NCBI RefSeq assembly: GCF_051297175.1
Contig: NZ_JBINNY010000001.1
Coordinates: forward strand, 2,790,001-2,854,000
Origin: Dryocola sp051297175
Lineage (GTDB): Bacteria > Pseudomonadota > Gammaproteobacteria > Enterobacterales > Enterobacteriaceae
Length of the DNA stretch: 64,000 bases
Direction of reading: 5' to 3'
Part shown: positions 46,012-54,535 of the stretch, piece by piece
Numbering within the stretch: position 1 is the first letter of the stretch
How the letters are laid out: every line of letters starts with the position of its first letter
Position numbers and translations under genes: made by a program
Notes under the pieces: model-generated
The model's input: only the letters and a program-made list of their open reading frames with translations
Database searches by the model: none
What the model was told of the DNA's origin: nothing

Positions 46012-46026
46012 ATGGTCTGCATGTCA
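46012..46026 (-). promoter_or_regulatory. Cold-box match in the csp leader
   Basis: Read on the minus strand TGACATGCAGACCAT matches the start of the E. coli cspA leader (cold box and following bases) at 13 of 15 positions, by recall of that sequence. It lies only 42 bases before the start codon, compared with the much longer cspA leader. Confidence 0.6.
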
Positions 46027-46254
46027 GAATTTCTTATGGGACTTTAGGAGGAGACTCACGGAGAAGAGGTATCTTTGGATAACGCTTGAACTGAGAACTG
46101 CTTTACTAAAATGCTTTACATAAGGTCTGCTGAACAAACCGATGAAGCTATTAACGCATGCCGCTCCCCTTTAAGCAAGTTTTTATTTCGCACAAAGGTA
46201 ATTAAGACATTTCTTTACGTTCAAACAAATTAAACGAAGCGGTAAATACACATA

Positions 46255-46285
46255 AAAAAACCGCCTGCGGGCAGGCGGTTCTTTT
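46255..46285 (-). terminator. Terminator after osmE
   Basis: A ten-bp stem (46259-46268 with 46271-46280) is followed on the minus strand by a T run. It lies ten bp past the osmE stop. Confidence 0.9.
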
Positions 46286-46294
46286 TAAAATTAA

Positions 46295-46636
46295 TTACTT
46301 CTTAGCAGCCTGCGGGTCGGTGTCATATTCCGCACAGCTCTGATAGCCGGAATTCATTACGTGACCGGTGTCATCAAGCGCGACGAAATAGGTTTCGGTT
46401 TTGCCGTCACGCTGGCCCAGAATGTAGGTCTGGCAGGTACCACGAGCGTGGATCATGGTCACTTCTGAAGATGGTTTACCGGCAACCTGCTGAACCTGTG
46501 CACGGCTCATGCCTTTTTTCACATCTTTCACCACCGGCGTCGCGACCTGATCTTTAGTACGATCGTAAGCGGTACAACCTGCCAGCATGGTCATCACAGC
46601 CGCTGCACTTAAAATTCCTGCTAAGTTCTTGTTCAT
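46295..46636 (-). CDS. osmE: Osmotically inducible lipoprotein OsmE
   Basis: This 113-residue SmpA/OmlA-family lipoprotein has a signal peptide and lipobox TMLAGC near residue 20. The domain core KKGMSRAQVQQVAGKPSSEV matches E. coli OsmE nearly throughout. E. coli osmE is induced by osmolarity and stationary phase. The ATG at 46636 has a GAGGAT site; a longer in-frame start would bury the signal peptide. It is divergent from nadE. Confidence 0.95.
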   Translation of the reverse strand: MNKNLAGILSAAAVMTMLAGCTAYDRTKDQVATPVVKDVKKGMSRAQVQQVAGKPSSEVTMIHARGTCQTYILGQRDGKTETYFVALDDTGHVMNSGYQSCAEYDTDPQAAKK

Positions 46637-46905
46637 TTTATATCCTCGTTTTTCAGCATATGGCTTGCTTGTGTCAGTTAAGCCTGGAATATAAAAGAAC
46701 ATTTTTCAACTTGTTAGCCGAAATGAATGGAAATTAGGATTATTGGCTATTACTCAGGCCCGGGCGTTATATCGCTCTAAATCGCGCCGCTTAGCGGCCT
46801 GGTGCGGCCCCGAGCCTTGTCGTTTCTGCCGCAAAAGGTTAGTTTTAACAGATCTGTATTTTTGCTGCCTGCGCATTGCAGGTACACCGTAACCGGAGGG
46901 GTTAA

Positions 46906-47733
46906 ATGGCTCTGCAACAAGAGATTATTCAGGCATTAGGGGTTAAACCACAGGTCGACCCGCAGCACGAAATCCGCGTCAGCGTCGATTTCCTGAAATC
47001 CTATCTGAAAACCTACCCATTTATTAAATCCCTGGTGCTGGGCATCAGCGGCGGCCAGGACTCTACGCTGACCGGTAAGCTGTGCCAGATGGCTATCAGC
47101 GAACTGCGCGATGAAACCGGGGATGAAGGCTACCAGTTTATCGCCGTGCGCCTCCCGTTTGGCGTGCAGGCAGATGAACAGGACTGTCAGGATGCCATCA
47201 CCTTTATCCAGCCAGACCGGGTGCTAACGGTGAACATCAAGGGTGCGGTACTGGCAAGCGAACAGGCGCTGCGTGAGGCGGGCATCGAACTGAGTGACTT
47301 CGTGCGCGGCAACGAAAAAGCGCGCGAGCGAATGAAAGCCCAGTACAGCATTGCGGGCATGACCAAAGGCGTCGTTGTCGGCACCGATCACGCGGCGGAA
47401 GCGGTAACCGGCTTCTTCACCAAATACGGCGACGGCGGCACCGACATCAACCCAATCTTCCGCCTCAACAAGCGCCAGGGCAAACTGCTGCTCAAAACGC
47501 TGGGCTGCCCGGAGCATCTCTATCTGAAAGCGCCAACCGCCGACCTGGAAGACGACCGCCCTTCTCTGCCCGATGAAGCCGCGCTCGGCGTAACCTATGA
47601 AAATATCGATGACTATCTGGAAGGCAAAACGCTGGATAAGGCCGTTAGCGCCACTATCGAAGGCTGGTACACCAAAACCGAGCACAAACGCCGTCCGCCG
47701 ATTACGGTTTTCGACGATTTCTGGAAAAAATAA
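46906..47733 (+). CDS. nadE: NH3-dependent NAD+ synthetase
   Basis: The 275-residue enzyme (E. coli length) amidates deamido-NAD with ammonia and ATP, the last step of NAD synthesis. The N-type ATP pyrophosphatase loop is SGGQDSTL, and GTDHAAEAVTGFFTKYGDGG supplies the active site. ACCGGAGGGG precedes the ATG. It has no glutaminase domain. REP-like units follow the gene. Confidence 0.97.
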   Translation: MALQQEIIQALGVKPQVDPQHEIRVSVDFLKSYLKTYPFIKSLVLGISGGQDSTLTGKLCQMAISELRDETGDEGYQFIAVRLPFGVQADEQDCQDAITFIQPDRVLTVNIKGAVLASEQALREAGIELSDFVRGNEKARERMKAQYSIAGMTKGVVVGTDHAAEAVTGFFTKYGDGGTDINPIFRLNKRQGKLLLKTLGCPEHLYLKAPTADLEDDRPSLPDEAALGVTYENIDDYLEGKTLDKAVSATIEGWYTKTEHKRRPPITVFDDFWKK

Positions 47734-47749
47734 GTTTTAATCGTGGAGC

Positions 47750-47962
47750 GGCGGATGGCGCAGGCTTATCCGCCCTACGTTTACGACCACGCTCCTTTCA
47801 CGTAGGTCGGATAAGCGCAGCACCATTCGACATTTCGCATCCACGAAGGTCGAATAAGCGCAGCCCCATCCGACATTTCGCATACACGTAGGTTGGATAA
47901 GCGCAGCACCATTCGACATTTCGCATCCACGTAGGTCGGATAAGCGCAGCGCCATCCGACAC
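47750..47962. repeat. Tandem REP-like array after nadE, 43-bp period
   Basis: One palindromic unit (47750-47778) is followed by four opposite units starting exactly 43 bp apart at 47802, 47845, 47888 and 47931. Each unit starts with GTAGGTCGGATAAGCGCAGC or a near variant; the spacer between units (ATTTCGCATCCAC) is repeated with them. Only small substitutions separate the copies. The last one ends a few bases before the yddG-like gene, so it may affect that promoter or mRNA. Confidence 0.88.
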
Positions 47963-47974
47963 ATTTGAGATCAC

Positions 47975-48865
47975 ATGGAAAGTTCTACCCAACGCGCCAC
48001 CCTTTTCGGCCTCCTCGCCATCCTCCTCTGGAGCACCTCCGTTGGCCTGCTGCGCAGCATCGCCGAACACTTTGGCCCGGTCGGCGGAGCGGCGCTCATC
48101 TACACCGTCAGCGCCGTTTGCCTTTGCCTTGTTCGCGGCCTCCCCAGGGTTCGCGAGATGCCGCCGCGCTACCTGTGGATCGGCGGCGCGCTGTTCGTCA
48201 CCTACGAGATAAGCCTCGCCCTCGCCATAGGCCTTGCCCACAGCCGCAGCCAGTCACTTGAGCTGGGCATGATCAACTACCTGTGGCCGAGCCTCACCAT
48301 CGTGCTGGCGCTTTTCATCAACCGTCAGCGCGCAGGCCTGTGGCTGTGGCCCGGCCTTGCCCTGTCGCTCGCGGGCATCATTCAGGTGATGAAAGGCGAC
48401 GGCGCGTGGTCGCCGGTCGAAATGTGGCGCAACATCCAGGACAACCCCCTGGCCTATGGCCTGGCGTTCGGCGCGGCGCTAATCTGGGCGCTGTATTGCA
48501 ACCTCACACGGCGCTGGAGCGAAGGCAAAAACGGCGTGTCGCTGTTCTTCTGCGCCACCGCGCTGGTGCTGTGGGTCAAATACGCTTTCGTCAGCGAAGC
48601 GCCGCTTAGCTTTACGCTTCCCGCCACGCTACAGCTGCTGTTTATGGGCGTTTCGACCGCCGTCGCCTACTCCGCCTGGAACCACGGAATTCAGCGGGGA
48701 AACATGACCTTACTCGCTACCGCCTCCTACTTTACGCCCGTACTGTCGGCTTTGATCGCCAGCCTCTGGCTCGGGCTGCATCCGGGCTGGTCCTTCTGGC
48801 AGGGAGTGGTCATGGTGGTCGGCGGATCGCTGCTGTGCTGGCTCGCCACCCGGCGCTATGGATAA
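47975..48865 (+). CDS. YddG-like aromatic amino acid exporter (DMT family)
   Basis: This 296-residue, ten-helix EamA/DMT transporter resembles E. coli YddG: ATLFGLLAILLWST start, GMINYLWPSLTIVLA in the middle and GGSLLCWLATRR end. YddG exports aromatic amino acids and some toxic compounds through the inner membrane. E. coli has no such gene between nadE and cho, so it is an insertion here. The ribosome site is weak and the REP array abuts it. Orthology to YddG itself is not proven because paralogues are common. Confidence 0.82.
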   Translation: MESSTQRATLFGLLAILLWSTSVGLLRSIAEHFGPVGGAALIYTVSAVCLCLVRGLPRVREMPPRYLWIGGALFVTYEISLALAIGLAHSRSQSLELGMINYLWPSLTIVLALFINRQRAGLWLWPGLALSLAGIIQVMKGDGAWSPVEMWRNIQDNPLAYGLAFGAALIWALYCNLTRRWSEGKNGVSLFFCATALVLWVKYAFVSEAPLSFTLPATLQLLFMGVSTAVAYSAWNHGIQRGNMTLLATASYFTPVLSALIASLWLGLHPGWSFWQGVVMVVGGSLLCWLATRRYG

Positions 48866-48898
48866 ATTGCCGCTTTTTTGCGCTCCGCTTCCCTGCTA

Positions 48899-48918
48899 GA
48901 CTGTACAGGCAACCAGTA
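48899..48918 (+). promoter_or_regulatory. LexA box of cho
   Basis: GACTGTACAGGCAACCAGTA has CTG-N10-CAG at 48901-48916. cho is a known SOS gene in E. coli. The site lies 17 bp before the GTG start. Confidence 0.8.
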
Positions 48919-48934
48919 CTCAGGAGTTTACGAA

Positions 48935-49810
48935 GTGGTCAGGCGTGTCAGCGCTCCGCGCATGCAGTTTGAAGCAGCAGCAGTTTACGAATATCCCGAA
49001 CATCTCCGTCCGTGGCTTGAGGATCTCCCGAAAGCGTCAGGGGTGTATGTCTTTCACGGCGAAAGCGACGTTATGCCGCTCTACATCGGCAAGAGCGTCA
49101 ATATCCGCAGCCGCGTCATGTCCCACTTTCGCACGCCGGACGAAGCGGCCCTGCTGCGCCAGTCGCGCCGCATCACCTTTACCCGCACGGCGGGCGAGCT
49201 GGGCGCGCTGCTGCTGGAAGCGCAGATGATCAAAGAGCAGCAGCCGCTGTTCAACAAACGCCTGCGCCGCAACCGCCAGCTCTGCTCGCTGCAGTTTGAC
49301 GGCTCGAAACCGCAGGTGGTCTACGCGCGCGACGTCGATTTCTCAAAGCAGACGGGGTTATACGGCCTGTACGCCAACCGCCGCACGGCCCTGCAAACGC
49401 TGCAAACGCTGGCCGACGAGCATAAGCTTTGCTACGGCCTGCTGGGGCTGGAAACGCTAAGCGCCGGGCGAGGCTGCTTCCGCGCGGCCCTCAAGCGCTG
49501 CGCCGGAGCGTGCTGTGGAAGAGAAACCGTCGAAGAGCATCACGCGCGCCTGCTGGCGGCCATGGAACGCATTCGGGTCATGTGCTGGCCGTGGCAGGGG
49601 CCGGTCGGCCTGAAGGAAACCGGGCCGGAGATGACGCAGTATCACGTGATCGATAGCTGGTTTTATCTGGGTTCGGTGCAAAATCTGCGCGATGCAAAAA
49701 AGCTCGCCGCACCGCCGAAGGGCTTCGACAACGACGGCTACAAAATCCTCTGCAAGCTGGTGCTGAGCGGCGACTACGAAGTGGTGGAGCTTTCACGCCC
49801 CACCCTTTAA
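48935..49810 (+). CDS. cho: UvrC-like excinuclease Cho, GTG start
   Basis: The 291-residue endonuclease is homologous to the N-terminal half of UvrC. It makes the 3' incision beside bulky lesions in UvrAB-dependent repair. The GIY-YIG core (GVYVFHGESD to PLYIGKSVNIRSR) is clear, and GCFRAALKRCAGACCG carries the Cys cluster. The GTG at 48935 follows CAGGAG and matches the E. coli N-terminus (VRR-PR); an earlier in-frame ATG would overlap the LexA box. Confidence 0.93.
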   Translation: MVRRVSAPRMQFEAAAVYEYPEHLRPWLEDLPKASGVYVFHGESDVMPLYIGKSVNIRSRVMSHFRTPDEAALLRQSRRITFTRTAGELGALLLEAQMIKEQQPLFNKRLRRNRQLCSLQFDGSKPQVVYARDVDFSKQTGLYGLYANRRTALQTLQTLADEHKLCYGLLGLETLSAGRGCFRAALKRCAGACCGRETVEEHHARLLAAMERIRVMCWPWQGPVGLKETGPEMTQYHVIDSWFYLGSVQNLRDAKKLAAPPKGFDNDGYKILCKLVLSGDYEVVELSRPTL

Positions 49811-49814
49811 CGGC

Positions 49815-51500
49815 TTATTTCACCATCGGCAAATTCAGATCGTGTTCATGGGCGCAGGCAACCGCACTTTCATAGCCCGCGTCCGCATGGCGCATTACGC
49901 CGGTGGCCGGGTCGTTCCACAGCACGCGGCCCAGGCGCACCTCCGCTTCCGGCGTCCCGTCCGCAACAATCACCACGCCCGCGTGCTGCGAGAAGCCCAT
50001 CCCCACGCCGCCGCCGTGGTGCAGGCTGACCCACGTCGCGCCGCCCGCGGTATTGAGCAGCGCGTTGAGCAGCGGCCAGTCGGACACCGCGTCCGATCCG
50101 TCCATCATCGCCTCCGTTTCACGGTTTGGCGATGCCACCGAGCCGCAGTCCAGATGGTCGCGCCCGATCACCACCGGCGCTTTAAGCTCGCCGTTGCGCA
50201 CCATTTCATTAAAGGCAAGCCCGGCCCGATGCCGCTCGCCGAGCCCCAGCCAGCAGATTCGCGCCGGTAGCCCCTGGAAGGCGATACGCTCCTGCGCCAT
50301 ATCCAGCCAGCGGTGCAGGTTCTGGTTATCCGGGAACAGTTCTTTGAGCTTCGCATCGGTTTTCGCAATGTCTTGCGGATCGCCGGACAGCGCCACCCAG
50401 CGGAACGGGCCTTTGCCCTCGCAGAACAGCGGGCGAATGTAGGCCGGTACGAAGCCGGGGAAATCAAAGGCGTTTTCCACGCCCTCGTCGAAGGCCACCT
50501 GGCGAATGTTATTGCCGTAGTCCACCGTCGGCACGCCCATCTGCCAGAAGTCGAGCATCGCCCGCACGTGTACCGCCATAGAAGCGCGGGCGGCCATTTC
50601 CACCGCTTTCGGCTGGGTCGTACGCTCCTGCTGCCAGCGCTCTACGCTCCAGCCTTCCGGCAGGTAGCCATTGACCGGATCGTGCGCCGAGGTTTGATCG
50701 GTCACGATGTCAGGCCGAATCCCACCGGCTTTTGCACGTTTGACCAATTCAGGAAGGATCTCGGCGGCGTTGCCCAACAGCCCCACGGAGATCGCTTTTT
50801 TCTGCGCGTTCGCCGCTTCGATCATCCCCAGCGCCTCGTCAAGCGACGTGGCTTTAAAATCCAGATAGCGGGTGCGCAGGCGGAAATCAATGCGTGACTC
50901 CTGGCATTCGATCGCCAGCACGGAGGCCCCGGCCAGCACGCCCGCTAACGGCTGCGCGCCGCCCATTCCGCCAAGGCCGGCGGTGAGGATCCATTTGCCA
51001 CGCAGATCGCCGCCGTAGTGCTGACGCCCCGCCTCGGCGAAGGTTTCAAACGTCCCCTGCACGATGCCCTGCGCGCCGATGTAAATCCACGATCCCGCCG
51101 TCATCTGGCCGTACATCATCAGGCCCGCCCGATCGAGCTTGTGGAAATGATCCCAGTTCGCCCAGTGCGGCACCAGGTTGGAGTTGGCGATCAGCACGCG
51201 GGGCGCGTCGGCGTGGGTGCGGAAGACGCCAACCGGCTTGCCGGACTGCACCAGCAGGGTTTCATCGGCCTTCAGCGCGCGCAGCGAGGCAAGGATCTGC
51301 TCGAAGCACTCCCAGTTGCGCGCGGCTTTGCCAATCCCGCCGTACACCACCAGATCCTCCGGGCGTTCTGCCACGTCAGGGTCGAGGTTGTTCTGGATCA
51401 TGCGGTACGCCGCTTCGATCAGCCAGTTTTCGCAATGCAGTTCCGTGCCGTGCGGCGCGCGTACCGTGCGGGCTACCGCCTGTTTTACAGATTCAGTCAT
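49815..51500 (-). CDS. hutU: Urocanate hydratase
   Basis: The 561-residue cytosolic enzyme adds water to urocanate with tightly bound NAD as electrophile, giving imidazolonepropionate, the second step of histidine degradation. NAD-binding GLGGMGGAQP and the active-site Cys region (GRDHLDCGSVASPNRET) are intact. The ATG at 51500 has a GGGAG site; upstream in-frame codons overlap hutH. It follows hutH by 17 bp in the same operon. Confidence 0.96.
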   Translation of the reverse strand: MTESVKQAVARTVRAPHGTELHCENWLIEAAYRMIQNNLDPDVAERPEDLVVYGGIGKAARNWECFEQILASLRALKADETLLVQSGKPVGVFRTHADAPRVLIANSNLVPHWANWDHFHKLDRAGLMMYGQMTAGSWIYIGAQGIVQGTFETFAEAGRQHYGGDLRGKWILTAGLGGMGGAQPLAGVLAGASVLAIECQESRIDFRLRTRYLDFKATSLDEALGMIEAANAQKKAISVGLLGNAAEILPELVKRAKAGGIRPDIVTDQTSAHDPVNGYLPEGWSVERWQQERTTQPKAVEMAARASMAVHVRAMLDFWQMGVPTVDYGNNIRQVAFDEGVENAFDFPGFVPAYIRPLFCEGKGPFRWVALSGDPQDIAKTDAKLKELFPDNQNLHRWLDMAQERIAFQGLPARICWLGLGERHRAGLAFNEMVRNGELKAPVVIGRDHLDCGSVASPNRETEAMMDGSDAVSDWPLLNALLNTAGGATWVSLHHGGGVGMGFSQHAGVVIVADGTPEAEVRLGRVLWNDPATGVMRHADAGYESAVACAHEHDLNLPMVK

Positions 51501-51517
51501 GTTGGTGGCTCCCGGCA

Positions 51518-53080
51518 TCACGCCGCAGTTGAAGGAAGGATATTTACGATAGCGGCAGGCCAGCTGTCGCTGCAGCCCCACTGGCGCATCTGTTCGATAT
51601 CAGGTGCCAGCAGCCGGTCTTTTTCGAGAAAGGCAACGCGCTCGCGGATGCCGTTAAACGCCTCTTCCACCAGCGCCGAGCTGCGTAACGGGCGGGAAAA
51701 CTCCATGCCCTGCGCCGCCGCCATCGCTTCAATGCCCACCACGGCGGCGGTGTTGAAGCACATTGCACCAAGACGGCGGGCCGCGTAGGTCGCCATCGAA
51801 ACGTGATCTTCCTGGTTGGCCGACGTTGGCAGGCTGTCAACGCTGCCCGGATGGGCCAAAGATTTATTTTCCGAGGCCAGCGCCGCCGCCGTCACTTGGG
51901 CAATCATAAAGCCGGAGTTAATTCCGCCCTCCTTAACGAGGAACGGCGGCAGGCCGGAGAGGCCGGTATCCAGCAGCAGCGCGAGGCGGCGCTCGGAAAT
52001 CGCGCCGATTTCCGCGATAGCCAGCGCAAGGATATCCGCCGCAAAGGCCACCGGCTCGGCGTGGAAGTTGCCGCCGGAAATGACTTCGCCCGTGTCGCTG
52101 AACACCAGCGGGTTGTCGGAAGCCGCGTTTGCTTCAATTTGCAGCACGCGGGCGGCGTGGCGCAGGTTGTCCAGGCACGCGCCCATCACCTGCGGCACGC
52201 AGCGAATAGAGTACGGATCCTGCACGCGGCCGCAGTGCCGGTGAGAGTCGACAATTTCACTGCCTGCAAGCAGCGCGCGCACCGCCGCGGCCACGTCGAT
52301 TTGTCCTGCCTGCCCGCGCGCTTCGTGAATGCGGGCATCGAAAGGTTTAACCGAACCTTTGATGGCTTCAAGCGACAGCGCGCCGGCCACCAGCCCGGCG
52401 GCGAAAACCTTCTCGCCTTCGAACAGGCCGCGCAGCGCGAGCGCGGTTGAAACCTGAGTGCCGTTAAGCAGCGCCAGCCCCTCTTTCGGGCCAAGCACCA
52501 GCGGCTCGACGCCCGCCAGATTTAAGCCCTGAGGTGCCGGCATCTCCTCGCCGTTGACGCGAACGTTGCCTTCGCCCAACAGCATCAGCGAAAGATGCGC
52601 CAGCGGCGCCAGGTCGCCCGAAGCGCCCACGGAGCCTTTCTCGGGGATAACCGGCATCACGCCCGCGTTAAACAGATTGAGAAGATTGTCGATAACCTGT
52701 CGGCGTATCCCGGAATGGCCGCGCGCGAGGCTGATGACCTTGCTCGCCATCACCAGCCGCACCACGTCATCCGGCAGCGGTTCGCCAAGCCCGACGCTGT
52801 GAGACAGCACGAGGTTTCTTTGCAGTTCGGCAAGGTGGTCGTGGGCAATGGTGGTCTGCGCGAGCTTGCCAAACCCGGTGTTAATGCCGTAAACCACATC
52901 GCCATGATTAACGATGGCCTCCACCGTTTGCTGGGCGCGATCGACGGCGGCGTAAGCCTGCGGGTCCAGCGCAAGCGTGACGTTACCGTGGTAAATTTCG
53001 CGCAGCGTGGCGAGCGAAACGTGGCCGGGAGTCAGGGTACAGCGCTTCTTTTGCATCGACATGGATTTTTGCATCGACAT
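51518..53080 (-). CDS. hutH: Histidine ammonia-lyase
   Basis: The 520-residue enzyme deaminates histidine to urocanate and ammonia, the first step of the hut pathway. The MIO prosthetic group forms from Ala153-Ser154-Gly155 in GSVGASGDLAPLAH. The N-terminus carries a duplicated MSMQK (MSMQKSMSMQKK), so four in-frame ATGs (53080, 53074, 53062, 53056) are possible; the first has an AGGA at proper distance. It is divergent from hutC over a HutC-type operator. Confidence 0.95.
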   Translation of the reverse strand: MSMQKSMSMQKKRCTLTPGHVSLATLREIYHGNVTLALDPQAYAAVDRAQQTVEAIVNHGDVVYGINTGFGKLAQTTIAHDHLAELQRNLVLSHSVGLGEPLPDDVVRLVMASKVISLARGHSGIRRQVIDNLLNLFNAGVMPVIPEKGSVGASGDLAPLAHLSLMLLGEGNVRVNGEEMPAPQGLNLAGVEPLVLGPKEGLALLNGTQVSTALALRGLFEGEKVFAAGLVAGALSLEAIKGSVKPFDARIHEARGQAGQIDVAAAVRALLAGSEIVDSHRHCGRVQDPYSIRCVPQVMGACLDNLRHAARVLQIEANAASDNPLVFSDTGEVISGGNFHAEPVAFAADILALAIAEIGAISERRLALLLDTGLSGLPPFLVKEGGINSGFMIAQVTAAALASENKSLAHPGSVDSLPTSANQEDHVSMATYAARRLGAMCFNTAAVVGIEAMAAAQGMEFSRPLRSSALVEEAFNGIRERVAFLEKDRLLAPDIEQMRQWGCSDSWPAAIVNILPSTAA

Positions 53081-53120
53081 AATTACATCCTGTTGGCATC
53101 ACTTCGTATGACGGTATATG

Positions 53121-53134
53121 GTTGTATAGACAAC
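53121..53134. promoter_or_regulatory. HutC operator, hutH/hutC side
   Basis: GTTGTATAGACAAC is a dyad with five-bp arms and four central bases. The same 13 bases occur in inverted orientation in front of hutI (56084-56097). It lies between divergent hutH and hutC, fitting repression of hutHU and autoregulation by the GntR-type HutC. Confidence 0.8.
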
Positions 53135-53234
53135 TTAACTAATAAACCAAATGATTCGCCAGTCGGTCATACGAAATTTTTATCGAACAGTGAGCAAGAT
53201 CGCGCTTAACCCATAGGAAGATTAAGGACAAAGC

Positions 53235-53987
53235 ATGTCTGAAACAGATACTCTCGAGCAGCTACGCTCCGCGATTAGCGATCTCCCCGCCCCCATTTAC
53301 CAGCGGGTAAAGCAGGCGATCGTCGGCCAGATCCGCAGCGGAGCCTGGCAGCCGCACCGGCGGGTGCCCTCCGAAACGGAGCTGGTTAACGCGCTGAACG
53401 TCAGCAGAATGACGATTAACCGCGCGCTGCGGGAGCTGACCGGTGAAGGATGGCTGGTGCGCATGCAGGGCGTGGGCACCTTTGTGGCGGAGCTGAAGGG
53501 CCATACCGCGATGCTCGAAGTGCGCAGCATCGCGGAGGAAATCACCGCGCGCGGTCATCACTACCGTAACTACGTGGTGGCTTTGGAACAGGTGGCGGCG
53601 AGCGGCGAGCTGGCGCACGCGTTTTCCATTCCGCCGGGCGACCCGCTGTTCTACTCGCAGATGGTGCATTACGACAACGACGAAGCCGTCCAGCTCGAAA
53701 CGCGCTACGTAAACCCGGCGCTAGTGCCCGAATATTTGCAGCAGGACTTTCGTCTGTTTACCCCGCACCACTATCTGAGCCAGATGGCACCGCTAACGTC
53801 CGGTGAGCATATCGTCGAGGCCGTGCTGGCCGACGAGGCGCAGCAGGCGCTGCTGGAAGTGACGGCGAGGCAGCCGTGTCTGCTGGTGAAGCGCCGCACC
53901 TGGCATCATTCGCAGGTGGTGACGGTAGCCCGACTGCTGTATCCGGGCTCGCGCTATCAGCTGGTGGGCAGCTTTACCGGCCAGTAG
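53235..53987 (+). CDS. hutC: Histidine utilisation repressor HutC
   Basis: This GntR/HutC-family regulator (250 residues) has an N-terminal winged helix-turn-helix (about 15-80, VPSETELVNALNVSRMTINR) and a C-terminal UTRA ligand domain that binds urocanate. Urocanate releases it from hut promoters. Its stop directly abuts the convergent hutD stop. An AAGGACAAAGC site precedes the ATG. Confidence 0.94.
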   Translation: MSETDTLEQLRSAISDLPAPIYQRVKQAIVGQIRSGAWQPHRRVPSETELVNALNVSRMTINRALRELTGEGWLVRMQGVGTFVAELKGHTAMLEVRSIAEEITARGHHYRNYVVALEQVAASGELAHAFSIPPGDPLFYSQMVHYDNDEAVQLETRYVNPALVPEYLQQDFRLFTPHHYLSQMAPLTSGEHIVEAVLADEAQQALLEVTARQPCLLVKRRTWHHSQVVTVARLLYPGSRYQLVGSFTGQ

Positions 53988-54533
53988 CTACAGATAGGTG
54001 ATTTCGCTAAACAGCAGCTGGCCCTGCGATTTCAACAGGCGCAGCGTGTGGCGACCGTCCTGCCACCATGCGCCCTGATCGGGCATCAGCAGCTTATCGC
54101 CCAGCTGCCATTCCCCGCTCAGCACGTAGACAATGCCGCCGCGCGTGCCGAAGGTGGTAAAGGTGCGGTCGGCGACGCGCACCTTTGCCCGGCAGCGGTC
54201 GCGGCGCGTCATCACGTTAAAATCCATCGACATTCCGTGCGTAAGCTCGGCTTTCACGACCTGCTCGCCCGCAAACGCAAACGGCTGATGGCGTTTGAGC
54301 GTATGGCGAAACGCCTTCCCGGCGTCGAGAATCACCTCGCCGCCTTCCAGCAGCGTGATCACCCGGTCAACCTGCGGGAAGGCAGAAAACTCACCGCTGC
54401 TGGCAATCGAGGCAATGCTCGCTCGCCAGTTAAAATCGCGGGTTGCAGGCGGAAAGCAGCAAATCTCACGGGTTTCCCCTGCGCCGTTGCGCCACAGGCT
54501 GACCGGCACTTTCCGAATATCGAAGAATTCCAT
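53988..54533 (-). CDS. hutD: HutD-family protein
   Basis: The 181-residue cupin-fold protein belongs to the HutD family, which also contains E. coli Ves. In Pseudomonas HutD is thought to limit hut expression by sensing a pathway compound; no enzymatic role is established. The ATG at 54533 is preceded by GGAG; a GTG three bases earlier overlaps the hutF stop. It is co-transcribed after hutF. Confidence 0.9.
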   Translation of the reverse strand: MEFFDIRKVPVSLWRNGAGETREICCFPPATRDFNWRASIASIASSGEFSAFPQVDRVITLLEGGEVILDAGKAFRHTLKRHQPFAFAGEQVVKAELTHGMSMDFNVMTRRDRCRAKVRVADRTFTTFGTRGGIVYVLSGEWQLGDKLLMPDQGAWWQDGRHTLRLLKSQGQLLFSEITYL

Positions 54534-54535
54534 CA

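Noticed and set aside
47737..48241. Minus-strand frames running through the REP array
   Set aside because: The repeated peptide units simply translate the 43-bp palindromic repeats, and one frame runs into antisense of the exporter gene.
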